64,000 nucleotides of DNA from Cichorium intybus (lineage: Eukaryota; Streptophyta; Magnoliopsida; Asterales; Asteraceae), in assembly GCA_023525715.1 (NCBI GenBank), contig CM042012.1, positions 39,907,689-39,971,688 on the forward strand, in the 5' to 3' direction. Shown here in pieces: positions 24,463-35,323 of this stretch. Position numbers and translations under genes: made by a program. The notes below the pieces were generated by a model. The model made no database searches. It was not told the DNA's origin and saw nothing but the letters and a program-made list of their open reading frames with translations. Position 1 is the first letter of the stretch. Every line of letters starts with the position of its first letter.

Positions 24463-25483
24463 GGCTGGAGGGAGCAGCTCGCTGTCCCCCTCGCCAAACC
24501 ATCGCCATCACCTCGTCAAACCATTCCCATGCTCGCTTTCGCCTTCACCAAACCCTTCTCGTCGATTTTCCAGCGAGCTCGTCGTGGAGAAGGCAACGGT
24601 CATATGACCGTTGAACGGTCAAAATTAAAAAAAAACCTTTTTTTAATTAAAAAAAATCTAATTTACTTCCTATATAAACCCAACTCTCAATTCATTTTTA
24701 TCGCACAACTTCAATATCAAACCTCTTCTACATTTTATATCCCGTTTCCCACAAAGGCAAAAGTATAAAAGAGCTTAAGAAAGAGCTCGAAAGGACATTG
24801 AGAGAGCATTTGGTGTTTTGAAGAAACGTTTTGCCATACTAGCTAAACCATCATTGTTTACAAAAAAATCTAGTATGATGAAGGTCATGTTTACATGTAT
24901 TATTTTACATAACATGATTCTAGAAGAAGAAGGCCATGATATATGTCAATACGACGAAAATGAAATCATTCCCCCTCCACAACCACTTCCAGTTGCGAGT
25001 CCAGAATACCTTCAGCGAGTGCAGATAGTGCGCAGTCGAGAAATTCATGGCGATCTTCGTCGTCATCTAGTCGTCATCTTTGGACGGTGGACCATATTGA
25101 TCTAAATATGGATCCGGTGAACGAGTACGACGGTGAATATTCGGATGAATACAATATATGAAGTCGTGTTTTTTATTTTATGTCATGTTTTAGTCATTTT
25201 AAGTTTTTATTTCATATCTTGTAAATTTTTTTTAAGTTTCATGTCTTGTAATTTTTTTACTGAAATGTTTGTTTTTAAGTTTCCATAATATTTAACAAAA
25301 AATAATATTTGTGTTTTATTTTAAAATAATATTTAACAAAAAAGAAAAAATAAAAAAATTAGTTTAGCATGATTAGCACATGCTAACTGCTCCCACCAAA
25401 TTTGGTCGGCATATCCTAACATGCTGAAAGCTGACGTGACATAGTTCAGCATGCTCAGCGCATGCTGACTGCTCCCCCCAGCC
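24463..25483 (+). mobile_element. PIF/Harbinger deletion derivative
   Basis: The 1021-bp element starts GGCTGGAGGGAGCAG and ends CTGCTCCCCCCAGCC (14 of 15 bp inverted). It is flanked by TTA (24460-24462 and 25484-25486), the 3-bp TSD of this superfamily. Inside are the dyad AACGGTCATATGACCGTT and the C-terminal end of a Harbinger transposase. The first part of the transposase and ORF1 are missing. Confidence 0.85.
24785..25105 (+). pseudogene. PIF/Harbinger transposase, C-terminal fragment
   Basis: The frame reads ARKDIERAFGVLKKRFAILA, then MKVMFTCIILHNMILEEEGH. This is the end of the DDE nuclease domain of Harbinger transposases, including the ERAFGVLK segment that carries the final acidic residue. 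The upstream two-thirds, with the two Asp residues, is deleted. The downstream part (PPPQPLPVASPEYLQRV...SREIHGDLRRHLV) matches the usual C-terminal tail. It has no transposase activity. Confidence 0.8.
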
Positions 25484-25486
25484 TTA

Positions 25487-25767
25487 GGCCTTTCGGTGTG
25501 GGTGCGAGGACCACTTTCCTTCGCGAGGAACATCGTCCCCTCCCAAGGGGCCGTCACACTTTTCTCCCCGTAGGGGGCGTTTGCATTGTGCGAGGAAAAG
25601 AAAACAGAGGCATGTGCGTTGTATATCTGACATAATAATTGTACCAAAAGCAATGAGAAGTGAGAGGTAACCGTTGTCAATGGTGAGATGATGAGTGAGG
25701 GGTGCTAACTGGATGCTGACGTGACAAGGAAAAAGTGAGAGCTGGTGAAAGCCCACACCGGAGGGCC
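25487..25767. mobile_element. Tourist-like (PIF/Harbinger) MITE abutting the previous element
   Basis: The 281-bp element has ends GGCCTTTCGGTGTGGG and CCCACACCGGAGGGCC (imperfect inverted repeats). It is flanked by TTA at 25484-25486 and 25768-25770. Its left TTA is also the right TSD of the 24463-25483 element. No ORF is credible. Confidence 0.78.
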
Positions 25768-25770
25768 TTA

Positions 25771-26384
25771 GTGGTTAACAAACTCTATTTCATAGTAAGA
25801 AATTACGTTGTATTCTAAAAAAATATATTCCATAAAAATGTTTCTTGAAAAGATTTTCTTTTTGTTATTAATGATTTTTTTTTTTAATTTTTATAAGAAT
25901 ATCATTGATTTTTCTGAAAAAGAAATACAACAATATTTTTTCTAGATAAAATAACGAAAATGATTTTTCTAAAAAATCCCTTTCAAATAATAAAATTAAC
26001 TGTTCAAAGTTTATTGTTTTTTTTTTCTAATGTGTATTAGATACAAAAGCTTGTGTTTGAGAAGACTATTCGGAAAGCTAAGATCAAATCTCAATTTAAA
26101 TTTAATAATAAAAGCTTGATTTGTTTTATTCAGTTTTTGGAGCATCAAATCTCTAAAAATCAATTGAAACTTGAAAGATTGCTAGTGGTTCACTTGCTAT
26201 AAATTATAAGTTGTTGAACCTCCAATATCTGTGAGAGGATCTTCCGGTGAAACATCATTCAATCATGAATAGGCACGGTCAACTAACCGGGCCAATGTAG
26301 TTTGACCAATTATATGGACGGTTATATGAATGCATGGAAAAATTATCTGCTCTTTTTGTATGATATTTAGAATGTTCTTTTAAT
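25771..26384. other. AT-rich intergenic DNA
   Basis: No gene or recognisable element. Confidence 0.35.
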
Positions 26385-26460
26385 TCATTCACGAGATCAA
26401 TATATTTCTTGCTGTTCAAAAAAAAAAAAAAAAAAAAAAATCATTCACGAGATCAATATA
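26385..26460 (+). mobile_element. Extremely 5'-truncated LINE (or SINE) insertion
   Basis: A perfect 20-bp direct repeat TCATTCACGAGATCAATATA (26385-26404 and 26441-26460) flanks only TTTCTTGCTGTTC plus 23 A residues (26405-26440). A long TSD with poly(A) is the product of target-primed reverse transcription. The 13 bp are the very 3' end of the source element. Confidence 0.8.
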
Positions 26461-26812
26461 AAAATGGCATTATCCAATATTTGACTCCTTTAACTTTAAA
26501 CTCTTGCATATATAAAGTTAATAACATAGCCACGACCTTTGAACATGAAACTTGTTATACACACTAACACACGTTAGAAACCAACTATAAAACTATTAAG
26601 ACTAAAAATAAACTATCTATTTAATCAACAAATATTTTAAACTGAATTATAATGGAGTTCTATAATTCGTTCAACTTAACGTAATCCAAAAAATTTAATC
26701 TAATATTTTCATAGATTCAAACTTCACATCAACTTTTTATTAGTCTGTCGTCTCGAAGTATTCGCTGATATGGATTGAAATATTATCGTATTGTTATAGT
26801 TTCTTAGTAATA

Positions 26813-27142
26813 AGAGCATCAATAATAAAAGTTTTTTGAAGGTTTTTTCAATAGTTTTTTCATTCCAAAAAGCTTTCCAATTTTGAAAAACCTATTGGAA
26901 GAGCTTTTTAATACATAAGTTTTTTCACAAAGTTTGTTAATTAACAAGCTTTTAAACATGAGCTTTTTCAATATTGGTAGGTCCCATTGTTTATTAACCA
27001 CTAATAACTAAACAGCTAATAGAATTCATTATGAAAAGCTAAGTAAAAAAACTTTTCTATAGTAGAGATTTATAAAGCCTTTTCAATTAAGTTTTTTCAT
27101 GAAAAAACTTTTAACTAAAAAGCTCCCTATTAGAGATGCTCT
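26813..27142. mobile_element. MITE-like unit with AGAGCATC ends
   Basis: AGAGCATC at the left and GATGCTCT at the right, about 330 bp apart. Internal AAAAGCTTT/AAAGTTTTTT motifs occur in both orientations. TAATA occurs on both sides (26808-26812 and 27142-27146). No coding capacity. Confidence 0.5.
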
Positions 27143-28498
27143 AATAGTTTTAGAAAAAATTAATAAGCTTAAATTTTTTTTACTATACGAGTATACGACA
27201 ATGAAAACGAAATTTTGACAGACATAATGCTAATATTTTGATTTAAAAATGAATAAATATTAAAGAATTGATATCCATTATATGAATATAAGTATATAAT
27301 TAATAAATATTATTGCTAAGTACGTAACTGATAAACTAAGAAAATAAGATAAGCTTTCTTATCCATTTTGCCATTATTTTTTAGTACATCGAAATAGGCC
27401 CCCAACTTGATCATATTATTTAAAAAAAAAAAAAAAAAAAAAAACAGAGGTGAGTTTCACAAGAGGAAAATCAGGGGATGGAGGCTGCCGAAGGATACCA
27501 AGGAGAAAGAATTCATCGAAGGTGTTCATTTTACTAAGCAATGTCAAAACATAAAAATAACAAAATCGGCAATTTGCTATGAACATACACTTTTACAAAT
27601 CAGAACTAAATCTGTAAAGTTTTCTCTTATTCCAAAAGATATTCCCTTTCTTCAATTATGAGGGCTTTCAAAAGTCTTGGTACTTCATGCCACTATCGTA
27701 CATGGATACAAGGTAAACAAAGTAGAGGTGACACAAACATTCTCTAGTGAGCTGCATAAGAAATTAAATAATAAAAACATATCCAAAAAATTCCACTGCT
27801 AAATGCACACTTTAATAAAAACACAACCAAATGACGTACATAATGAATTCAAACTCATGTTATGCCTTACTTATTCCATGTCTAGCATCAAGTTGGTTAA
27901 TTGGGTGCGACATGCAGACATGAACGCAGCTTCAAAAATTCGGGCTCACACAACCTACGTTTTTGGTCGGGTTTAAAGTCTTGTAACTGATGCATTAAAT
28001 GTGAGTTAATGCACAATTAATCTTTTTAATTACAATTGTTACAGAAACTACTATGTAAATAGTCCTTGACTCTTATTCTGAATACGCCTCAACTCCTCCT
28101 CTTCTTTGCATACATATTTCCGGCTAACGTTTTCTGACAAGTGTCATTTCCGACATTACTTTCTGCTTCAGTTGTTGTACTTTGAGAACAGATGACGAAT
28201 ATGTTTAAGGGAAATCGTGTAAAAAACGAGCCTCAATCACTTTCGTTTGTTTCTAACGTTGTTTTGTAGACGTAATTTAGAAAAATATTCAGAATTTCCA
28301 ACAGACTTAAATAAATTCTCTCTTCGTCTTATAATCTTTATGAATTGAGTTTGTCTTGATTTTTTCTGATAATCGTGTGATACCATTATGTTTTTCTATA
28401 AATAATTTTTCATATTGTTTGTGTGTTTTGTGTAAACATATTTTTGTTTTAACAATTTGTTACATCCGTTCTAATTTTTCACTTGAATGTTTTTAGAA
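27143..28498. other. AT-rich DNA with poly(A) tract; probably the copia-3 5' region at its right
   Basis: A run of 23 A lies at 27422-27444. No gene is supported. The stretch from about 27990 to 28498 directly precedes the copia-3 gag and should contain its LTR and leader, but no second LTR copy is available to define them. Confidence 0.4.
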
Positions 28499-28690
28499 TG
28501 GTTAAAACTCTTGAGAAACATAACTCAATTGGAAGCAATAGGAACACAACTGCTACCATACCAGTTCCAACACCATGGCTAATCATGTTGAAAGACCGGA
28601 GAAATTCTCTGGTCTAAATTTCAAAAGATGACAACAGAAGACGTTCTTCTACTTGACCACTTTGAAATTGGCTCGGTTCCTTATAAAAAT
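28499..28690 (+). pseudogene. copia-3 gag, 5' part (interrupted by gypsy-1)
   Basis: The sequence opens with an ATG at 28499. After a one-base frame change it reads ANHVERPEKFSGLNFKR, a stop in place of the usual Trp, then QQKTFFYLTTLKLARFL. This is a conserved N-terminal block of a plant copia gag family. It stops at the gypsy-1 insertion, and the next codons of the same gag resume at 37337. Confidence 0.82.
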
Positions 28691-28922
28691 TGTGTAACGC
28701 CAAAAACATATTTATTATGTAGTTATAATAAAAAGGGCAAAATGGTCATTTTACCTCAAAAGGGTAATTTGGTCTTTTGGACAGAAAATGACTTGTTTCG
28801 TAATAAAATTTTGAGTCTTGGACTTAAAATGTTATAAAAATCTGATTTTGTCATTTAATTTGTAAATTGTGGCAAAAGTCTAAGAAATGCAACTTCAAGG
28901 ACCAAAATGCAATTTTTGGAGG

Positions 28923-28930
28923 TATAAAAG
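28923..28930 (+). promoter_or_regulatory. TATA box of gypsy-1
   Basis: TATAAAAG at about 230 bp into the LTR, 157 bp before the first predicted splice donor. The 3' LTR has two copies (35554 and 35713) because of a tandem duplication. Confidence 0.7.
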
Positions 28931-29845
28931 GTTGGAAGCTTCTCCCATTTTGTGCAGAAATTTGATGAGCTACGGGAGGGTTTCTTGGTACGGGAGTTGC
29001 AGAATTTTGGAGCGATCTTGAAGGTTTAAAGCTAAAAATCGGATTATAGCATTTGAAGGGTAGAATTGGAAGTTTTGGAGGTAAGTTCTTCAAGTTCTTG
29101 ACTAGTTGTTCTTGATGAGTTTTGTAGAACTCAAAAACTGCATTTGCAGTTATAATTATGTGGTTAAAATGGTTAGATACTTCCATTAAGTTATAATATT
29201 AAGGGTTTATTTCAAGAAAATGGAAGTAGATTGTTATTTTTGTTGAATTTGAAGTCTTGGGGTTGTTAGAACTAAGAACCCTAATTCTTCATATGATTGA
29301 TTGAGTGTGTTTTGGGGGTTAAAAACCTTGTTAAAATGTAAGGTTTTAGCCTAGAAACAAACCCCAAACTATTAAGAACAGCATTAAGAACTTATAGACC
29401 AAAACTGCAAGCTACAGTGCACAAATCGCGACTGGCCAGGAGACCTGCACTGGCGCCAGGCGCAGTGCGCCCAGGAGCCAGGCGAGATGCGCCCAGGCGC
29501 AGTGCGCCCTGACCCTGGCGCAGTGCGCCTCCAGGCAGGGGCCAGGCAGGGAATCAAAAACGCTAACTTTTGCTTGGCTTGTCTGATTTAGCTCAAACAT
29601 GAATCGTAGGCTCGTTATGGTCTGAAAAGTTTGGGAAAATTTTTATATTGAGTTTCCGACCCCTCGGGGGCACTGTAGATCGATTCGAATGCCTCGGTGA
29701 ATAGTAAAATTCATAAAAAGTTAGTAAACGGGAAGTTTATTAACTAGACATTGTTTATAATGATATTGTATTGAACTCTATTGCATTAGAGTTAATTGGA
29801 ATGGTTATTAACCTATAATCATTTTGATAATAAATGGAATTATAG

Positions 29846-29917
29846 GTGCGGGACAAAACATTTTGGATTATACAACAAGGCAAGAAACGACGAAAGCTAG
29901 TTGTAGCAATCACCAAG
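29846..29917 (+). other. Predicted mini-exon inside the gypsy-1 LTR
   Basis: A 72-nt segment bounded by an acceptor-like ATTATAG and a consensus donor CCAAG/GTGAGT. An upstream donor GGAG/GTAAGT follows 29080, and a downstream acceptor CCTGCAG ends at 30316. The equivalents in gypsy-3 (58099-58173) and the solo LTR (about 1098-1157) sit in the same order. This is predicted from splice-site consensus and conservation only. Confidence 0.5.
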
Positions 29918-29950
29918 GTGAGTAATCTTGACTATATTTAGTTGATATAT

Positions 29951-30200
29951 TGGTGCAGCCTTGTTGGCTATGGTTACTATCTTTGACATTAATTGGTGCG
30001 GTCTTAGGACCATGATATTGGGTTATTGAACCTAAACTGGTGCGGCCTTCAGGCTATGATATTTTGGTGCGGCCTTCGGGCTATGATATTTTGGTGCGGC
30101 CTTCGGGCTATGATATTCTGGTGCGGCCTGTATGGCTATGACATTTGGTGCGGCCTTTATGGCTATGATATACGGTGCGGTCAGCGATGACTATGACTTT
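29951..30200 (+). repeat. Minisatellite (about 27-bp units) in the gypsy-1 LTR
   Basis: Around eight tandem degenerate units of the type TTGGTGCGGCCTTCGGGC followed by TATGATAT. The copy in the 3' LTR is at about 36741-36990. The array lies within the predicted second intron. Confidence 0.88.
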
Positions 30201-30544
30201 TGGGATAGAAACTGTTTAAGAGTTTATTTGTTGTTATTCTCTTATATATGCATGTTTATTTGTTTGATTACTCATTGGGCTTTATAGCTCACAGTTTATT
30301 TGATATGTCCCTGCAGGTGAGCGTGATCCCGCCAAGGGAAAAGATAAAGTCCGTGACTGAGGACTTAGTATTGAAGTGACTACCCGGCTTAAGAATGTAT
30401 AATATTTATGTATTGTACTTCGTGATACTCTTGTACTCGTATTGTATTAACTTAAACCCCATACTTATGGTTTGTTTGTAAAATATTTGGTTTGAAAAAA
30501 AAAATTTTTGGGGTGTTTTTGTTAATAAGTCGGGTGTTACAAGT

Positions 30545-30557
30545 TGGTATCAGAGCC
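30545..30557 (+). other. Primer binding site of gypsy-1
   Basis: TGGTATCAGAGCC, three bases after the LTR, complementary to initiator tRNA-Met. Confidence 0.9.
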
Positions 30558-30694
30558 GTGGTTTAAGTGAACTAGGTGTCTTAGATTAGATCCCTGGACT
30601 TAAACCTTGAGAGAAGAACAGATAAATGGGCTGTTAGACATGTATAAGTTTGTTATTATATATGTAATCTAACGGTTTGCTAAAATTTTGAAGT

Positions 30695-33600
30695 ATGAGA
30701 AATACACGAAGTAATCCCACTGGTGCAAATTCGCGTGGAACTGCAAGAAGTGGACCAGCTCGGTCACGTGGCTCTGTTGGGCGAAGAGCACCAGCAAGGG
30801 AACCGGTGGGAGAAAATCCACCTGATATACGAGCTATTGTGGAAGAAGTGGTTAGGCAGATGATGCCTACGTTAACAAATAATCCCAATCCAAGTGGCAA
30901 TCCTAATCCTACTGAAGAGGCTGCAAAAAGCGTTCATGACAGGCAGCCGGAAGACGAAAGCCAGGGAGAAAGTCGTGCCCGGGCAGTAAAAGAAACTCAA
31001 GGTGGGGAAGCCTCGGTAAAGAAAGTTGGGTGTACGTATAAAGCCTTCCTTGGTTGTAAACCAAAGGAATTCTCGGGGACAGATGATCCAGTTAAAGCTA
31101 TGGAATGGATCACGCATATTGAGAAGGTGTTCCGAGTAAGCAAATGTGCGGATGATGATAAAGTAGAATTTGCCACGAACCAACTCACCAGCGGTGCACT
31201 ACACTAGTGGCAAATTTATTACAAGTCTTTGAATCTTGATCCAACCGAATCAGTACCGTGGGAACAGTTCAAGAATAAGTTCAATGAAGAATATTGTTCT
31301 GAAGTAGCAATAAAGCAATTGGAGGATGAATTCCTGCATCTGGAACAAGGTTCCCGATCTATTCAGGAATATACTCTTAGCTTTCTGGAGAAAGTTAGGT
31401 TTGCGGAACATCACATCTATACTGAAAAGAGAAAGATCGATAAATATGTCTGGGGGTTAACGACCTGAATTAGGGAAATCGTGCAACCGCTGAAACTACC
31501 TACTTTCCGGCAAGTGGTGGATCGAGCCACGGAAAGAGAAACAGAACTGAAGCGACAAGAAGACGAAAAGAAAGTCTTGGAAACGAAACCAAAGGCGGAA
31601 GACCAAGGTTGGACGCCTCAGAAAAAGTCGCAGCAATCCGGGTCTAGGGGAAAAGGCCAGAAAGATGAAGGCAAGTGGTGTGAAAAATGCAGAAAAAGGC
31701 ACTCTGGGAGTTGCCGGGTCAATACTATATCTGCAAATTGTCGAAACTGTGGAAAATCGAGGCATGATGCTAGTAACTGTCGGGCGGAGCGTAGGTGTTT
31801 CCAATACGGAGCTACAGATCATCTTTGCCTGAACTGTCCCGAGTTGAAGCCTGGAACAGTCAGTGATAGATCCAGAATTGATCAAGGTGGAAAGAAAGAA
31901 GAGTCGAAGAACAGGGGACGACCAGTGGCCTCGCGAGCTTTCCAGATGACCGTGGAGGAAGCCCGCGAGAAAACAGATGTGGTGACAGGTATCTTTACTC
32001 TCAATACCATACCTGTATATGTTATATTTGATCCAGGAGCAACACACTGTTTTGTATCGGAGTCTTTATTGCCTCGCCTGAATGTACCGTTAACCCCAAT
32101 GGATGAAAGCTTGGAAGTGGCTATAGCGGACGGCCGATATGTTTGGGTTTCTGAACATCTGGAAGGTTGTCAGCTTAAAATCTACGGGACCGTTTTCCCT
32201 ATAGATTTGAAGCCGATGACTACCAATGAATTTGGTGTGATTGTGGGGATGGATTGGTTAGCAACGAACTATGCTAATATGGATTGCAGAAATAAAAACA
32301 TCACAGTATTATCACCGGATGGAGAATGGATAAAGATTCAGGGTGAACGACCTCGGTTGAGAATGCCAGTTATCTCCTTTGCTCAAGCCCGAAGCTGTGT
32401 TAGTAAAGGAGGGATTTCTTATTTGGCTTATGTATCGGTGGCTCAACCAATTAAAGTGGGGGTAGCGAATGTGAATGTGGTGAACGAGTTCCCAGATGTG
32501 TTTCCAGACGAACTTCCAGGGTTGCCACCAGATCGACAGGTTGAGTTCACGATTGAACTGATTCCGGGAGCTGCACCTGTTGCCCGAGCTCCATACCGTT
32601 TAGCACCTTCAGAGATGGTGGAACTGCGGAAGCAACTGGAAGAATTGTTAGATAGGGGTTTCATCAGACCGAGTACATCGCCTTGGGGAGCCCCTATCCT
32701 GTTTGTTAAGAAGAAAGATGGGTCAATGCGCATGTGTATTGACTATCGGGAATTAAACAAGATCACGGTGAAGAACAAGTACCCGCTACCCAGAATAGAT
32801 GACTTATTTGACCAGCTACAAGGCGCGTCCTATTTTTCCAAGATTGACCTGAGGTCGGGTTACCATCAGCTGAAGATAAGAGAATCTGACGTTCCGAAGA
32901 CAGCTTTCCGAACGCGATACGGTCATTATGAGTTTTTGGTGATGCCTTTTGGATTAACCAATGCTCCATCCGTATTCATGGATCTTATGAACCGGGTGTG
33001 TCGACCGTTCCTTGATACCTCGGTGATAGTGTTTATAGATGATATCTTGGTGTATTCGCGAAGCCAAGCCGAACACGAAGTGCACCTGCGACAAGTGTTG
33101 GAGTTGCTTCGCCGAGAAAAGCTGTATGCTAAATTCTCCAAGTGTGAATTCTGGCTTAGAGAAGTTCAATTTCTTGGCCATGTAATAAATGCCGAAGGGG
33201 TGAAAGTCGACCTAGCAAAAGTTGAAGCCGTGATGAAGTGGGAACCGCCTCGAAGTCCAACTGAAGTACGAAGCTTCCTTGGTTTGGCAGGCTATTACAG
33301 AAGATTTGTTGAAAATTTTTCCTCAATAGCTGTCCCGTTGACCAAGTTGACCAAGAAAGGCGAAAAATTCACATGGGCTGAAAAGCAGCAAGAAGCATTC
33401 CAGAAACTGAAACAAGCTTTATGTGAAGCACCGGTGTTAGCCCTACCGCAAAGCGGAGAAGAGTATGTGATCTACAGCGATGCTTCTAGAGTTGGACTTG
33501 GGTGTGTTCTAATGCAGAAAGGTCGGGTCATAGCCTATGCGTCCCGCCAATTAAAAGATGCTGAAAAGAAATATCCAGTTCATGATCTGGAATTAGCTGC

Positions 33601-35287
33601 GGTGGTTCTAGCATTGAAGTTGTGGAGGCACTACTTATACGGTGTGAAGTTTGTTATTTACACTGATCATAAGAGCCTGAAGTACCTCTTCGACCAGAAA
33701 GAGCTTAACATGAGACAGCAAAGGTGGATGGATCTACTTAAAAACTTTGATTGTGAAATTCAGTACCACCCAGGCAAGGCGAACGTGGTGGCAGATGCAC
33801 TAAGCAGAAAAGAAGATCCTCTAAAAATTTCATCCGCATGCATGGGTGTAGTAAGCCGGTTACCAGAATTGATTCGTTCAGCACAAGAAGAAGCGTGTAA
33901 GCTAGAGAATGTAAAAAGTGAAAGAATGGTTGGATATTTAAAGCATTTGGAAGAAAATGCTCAGAAATTGAAGACCTTCAGAGGTCGAATATGGGTCCCA
34001 AAACAAGGGGAAGCGCGGAACTTGCTTCTAGAAGATGCACACTATAGCCGATACGCAGTTCATCCGGGCAGTACCAAGATGTATCGGACGTTAAAACCGA
34101 TGTATTGGTGGCCTGGAATGAAGAGAGACATTGGAAGATTTGTGGAAAGATGTTTGACATGTCTGCAAGTTAAGTCAAACCATCAGAAACCGTATGGGGA
34201 AATACAACCATTGCCGGTTCCAGAGAAGAAATGGGACCATATTACCATGGATTTTGTGACAAAGTTGCCGCAGACACCGCGAGGTTATGATTCTATATGG
34301 GTGATTGTTGATCGATTGACCAAATCGGCACAATTTATACCATATAAAGAAAAGTACAGAGTAGATCAACTGGCAAAAATCTACATAGATGAGGTGATTT
34401 GTCGGCATGGATTCCCAGCATCGATTGTATCCGACCGAGACAGTAGGTTTACTTCTCATTTTTGGCAGAGTCTTCAAAAGCAACTGGGTACAAAAGTACT
34501 TATGAGTACAGCATATCACCCGCAGACCGATGGCCAGAGTGAAAGAACTATCCAGACTTTGGAAGACATGCTGAGAACTTGTGTCATTGACTTCGGTGGA
34601 AGCTGGGAAGATCATTTGCCTTTAGTAGAATTCGCGTACAATAACAGCTATCATTCCAGCATTCAGATGGCCCCGTATGAAGCCTTGTATGGAGCACCGT
34701 GTCGTACTCCGACCTGCTGGACTGAAGTTGGGGAAAAGCCGTTGGCTGGACCCGAAATTGTAGCACAGACTGAAGAAAAGATCAAACTGATACGCGAAAA
34801 TTTGAAAGTAGCTCAGAATAGACAGAAACAGTATGCGGACAAACGGGTGAAACCAATAGAATTCCAAGTAGGGGACATGGTAATGCTCAAGGTATCCCCT
34901 TGGAAAGGCCTAATTCGTTTTGGGAAGAAAGGGAAGTTGAGTCCTCGCTTTATTGGACCTTTCCGTGTATCCCAAAGAGTTGGAGCCGTGGCGTATAAAT
35001 TGGAGTTACCTGATGAACTTCATGGTATACATGATGTATTCCATATGTCCCATTTAAGGAAAACTTTGTTTGATAAGTCTCAACATATACCTCTAGCTGA
35101 AATTGAGGTGGATGAAAAGTTGAGATATCCGGAACAACCCGATAGGGTGTTAGACCGCAAGGTAAGACAGCTGCGAAATAAGAAGATCAGCATGGTGAAA
35201 GTACTTTGGCGTCATCACAAAGGTTCCGACATGACGTGGGAGACCGAAAGTGAAATGAGGGAGAAATACCCTCAACTTTTTGTATGA
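30695..35287 (+). pseudogene. gypsy-1 gag-pol, one frame with two nonsense codons
   Basis: The frame starts MRNTRSNPTGANSRG. Gag is broken by TAG (31205-31207) and TGA (31466-31468), then stays open for 1268 codons. Nucleocapsid: [14 protein letters not shown] is intact, but the second knuckle reads CFQYG with a Cys lost. The protease active site is FDPGATH, with Pro instead of Ser/Thr after the catalytic Asp (about 32035). Reverse transcriptase has [17 protein letters not shown] and FIDDILVY (33031-33042 for FIDD). RNase H has [10 protein letters not shown] and [10 protein letters not shown]. Integrase has the HHCC region (about 34040-34170), [17 protein letters not shown] and [10 protein letters not shown]. 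The tail ([25 protein letters not shown]) resembles the chromodomain-type end of Tekay elements. Confidence 0.92.
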
Positions 35288-35306
35288 TTTCGGGGACGAA
35301 ATCTCT

Positions 35307-35321
35307 TAAAGGAGGGGAGAA
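35307..35321 (+). other. Polypurine tract of gypsy-1
   Basis: TAAAGGAGGGGAGA lies two to three bases upstream of the 3' LTR and primes plus-strand DNA synthesis. Confidence 0.8.
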
Positions 35322-35323
35322 TT

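Larger units (their letters stand above)
28693..30541 (+). repeat. 5' LTR of gypsy-1
   Basis: 1849 bp with perfect 6-bp terminal inverted repeats TGTAAC/GTTACA. It contains a TATA box (28923-28930), a GC palindrome cluster (29449-29535), two predicted introns and a minisatellite (29951-30200). Confidence 0.92.

Noticed and set aside
29951..30200. CRISPR-like regular repeats
   Set aside because: The repeats are contiguous minisatellite units without unique spacers, inside an LTR of a plant genome.
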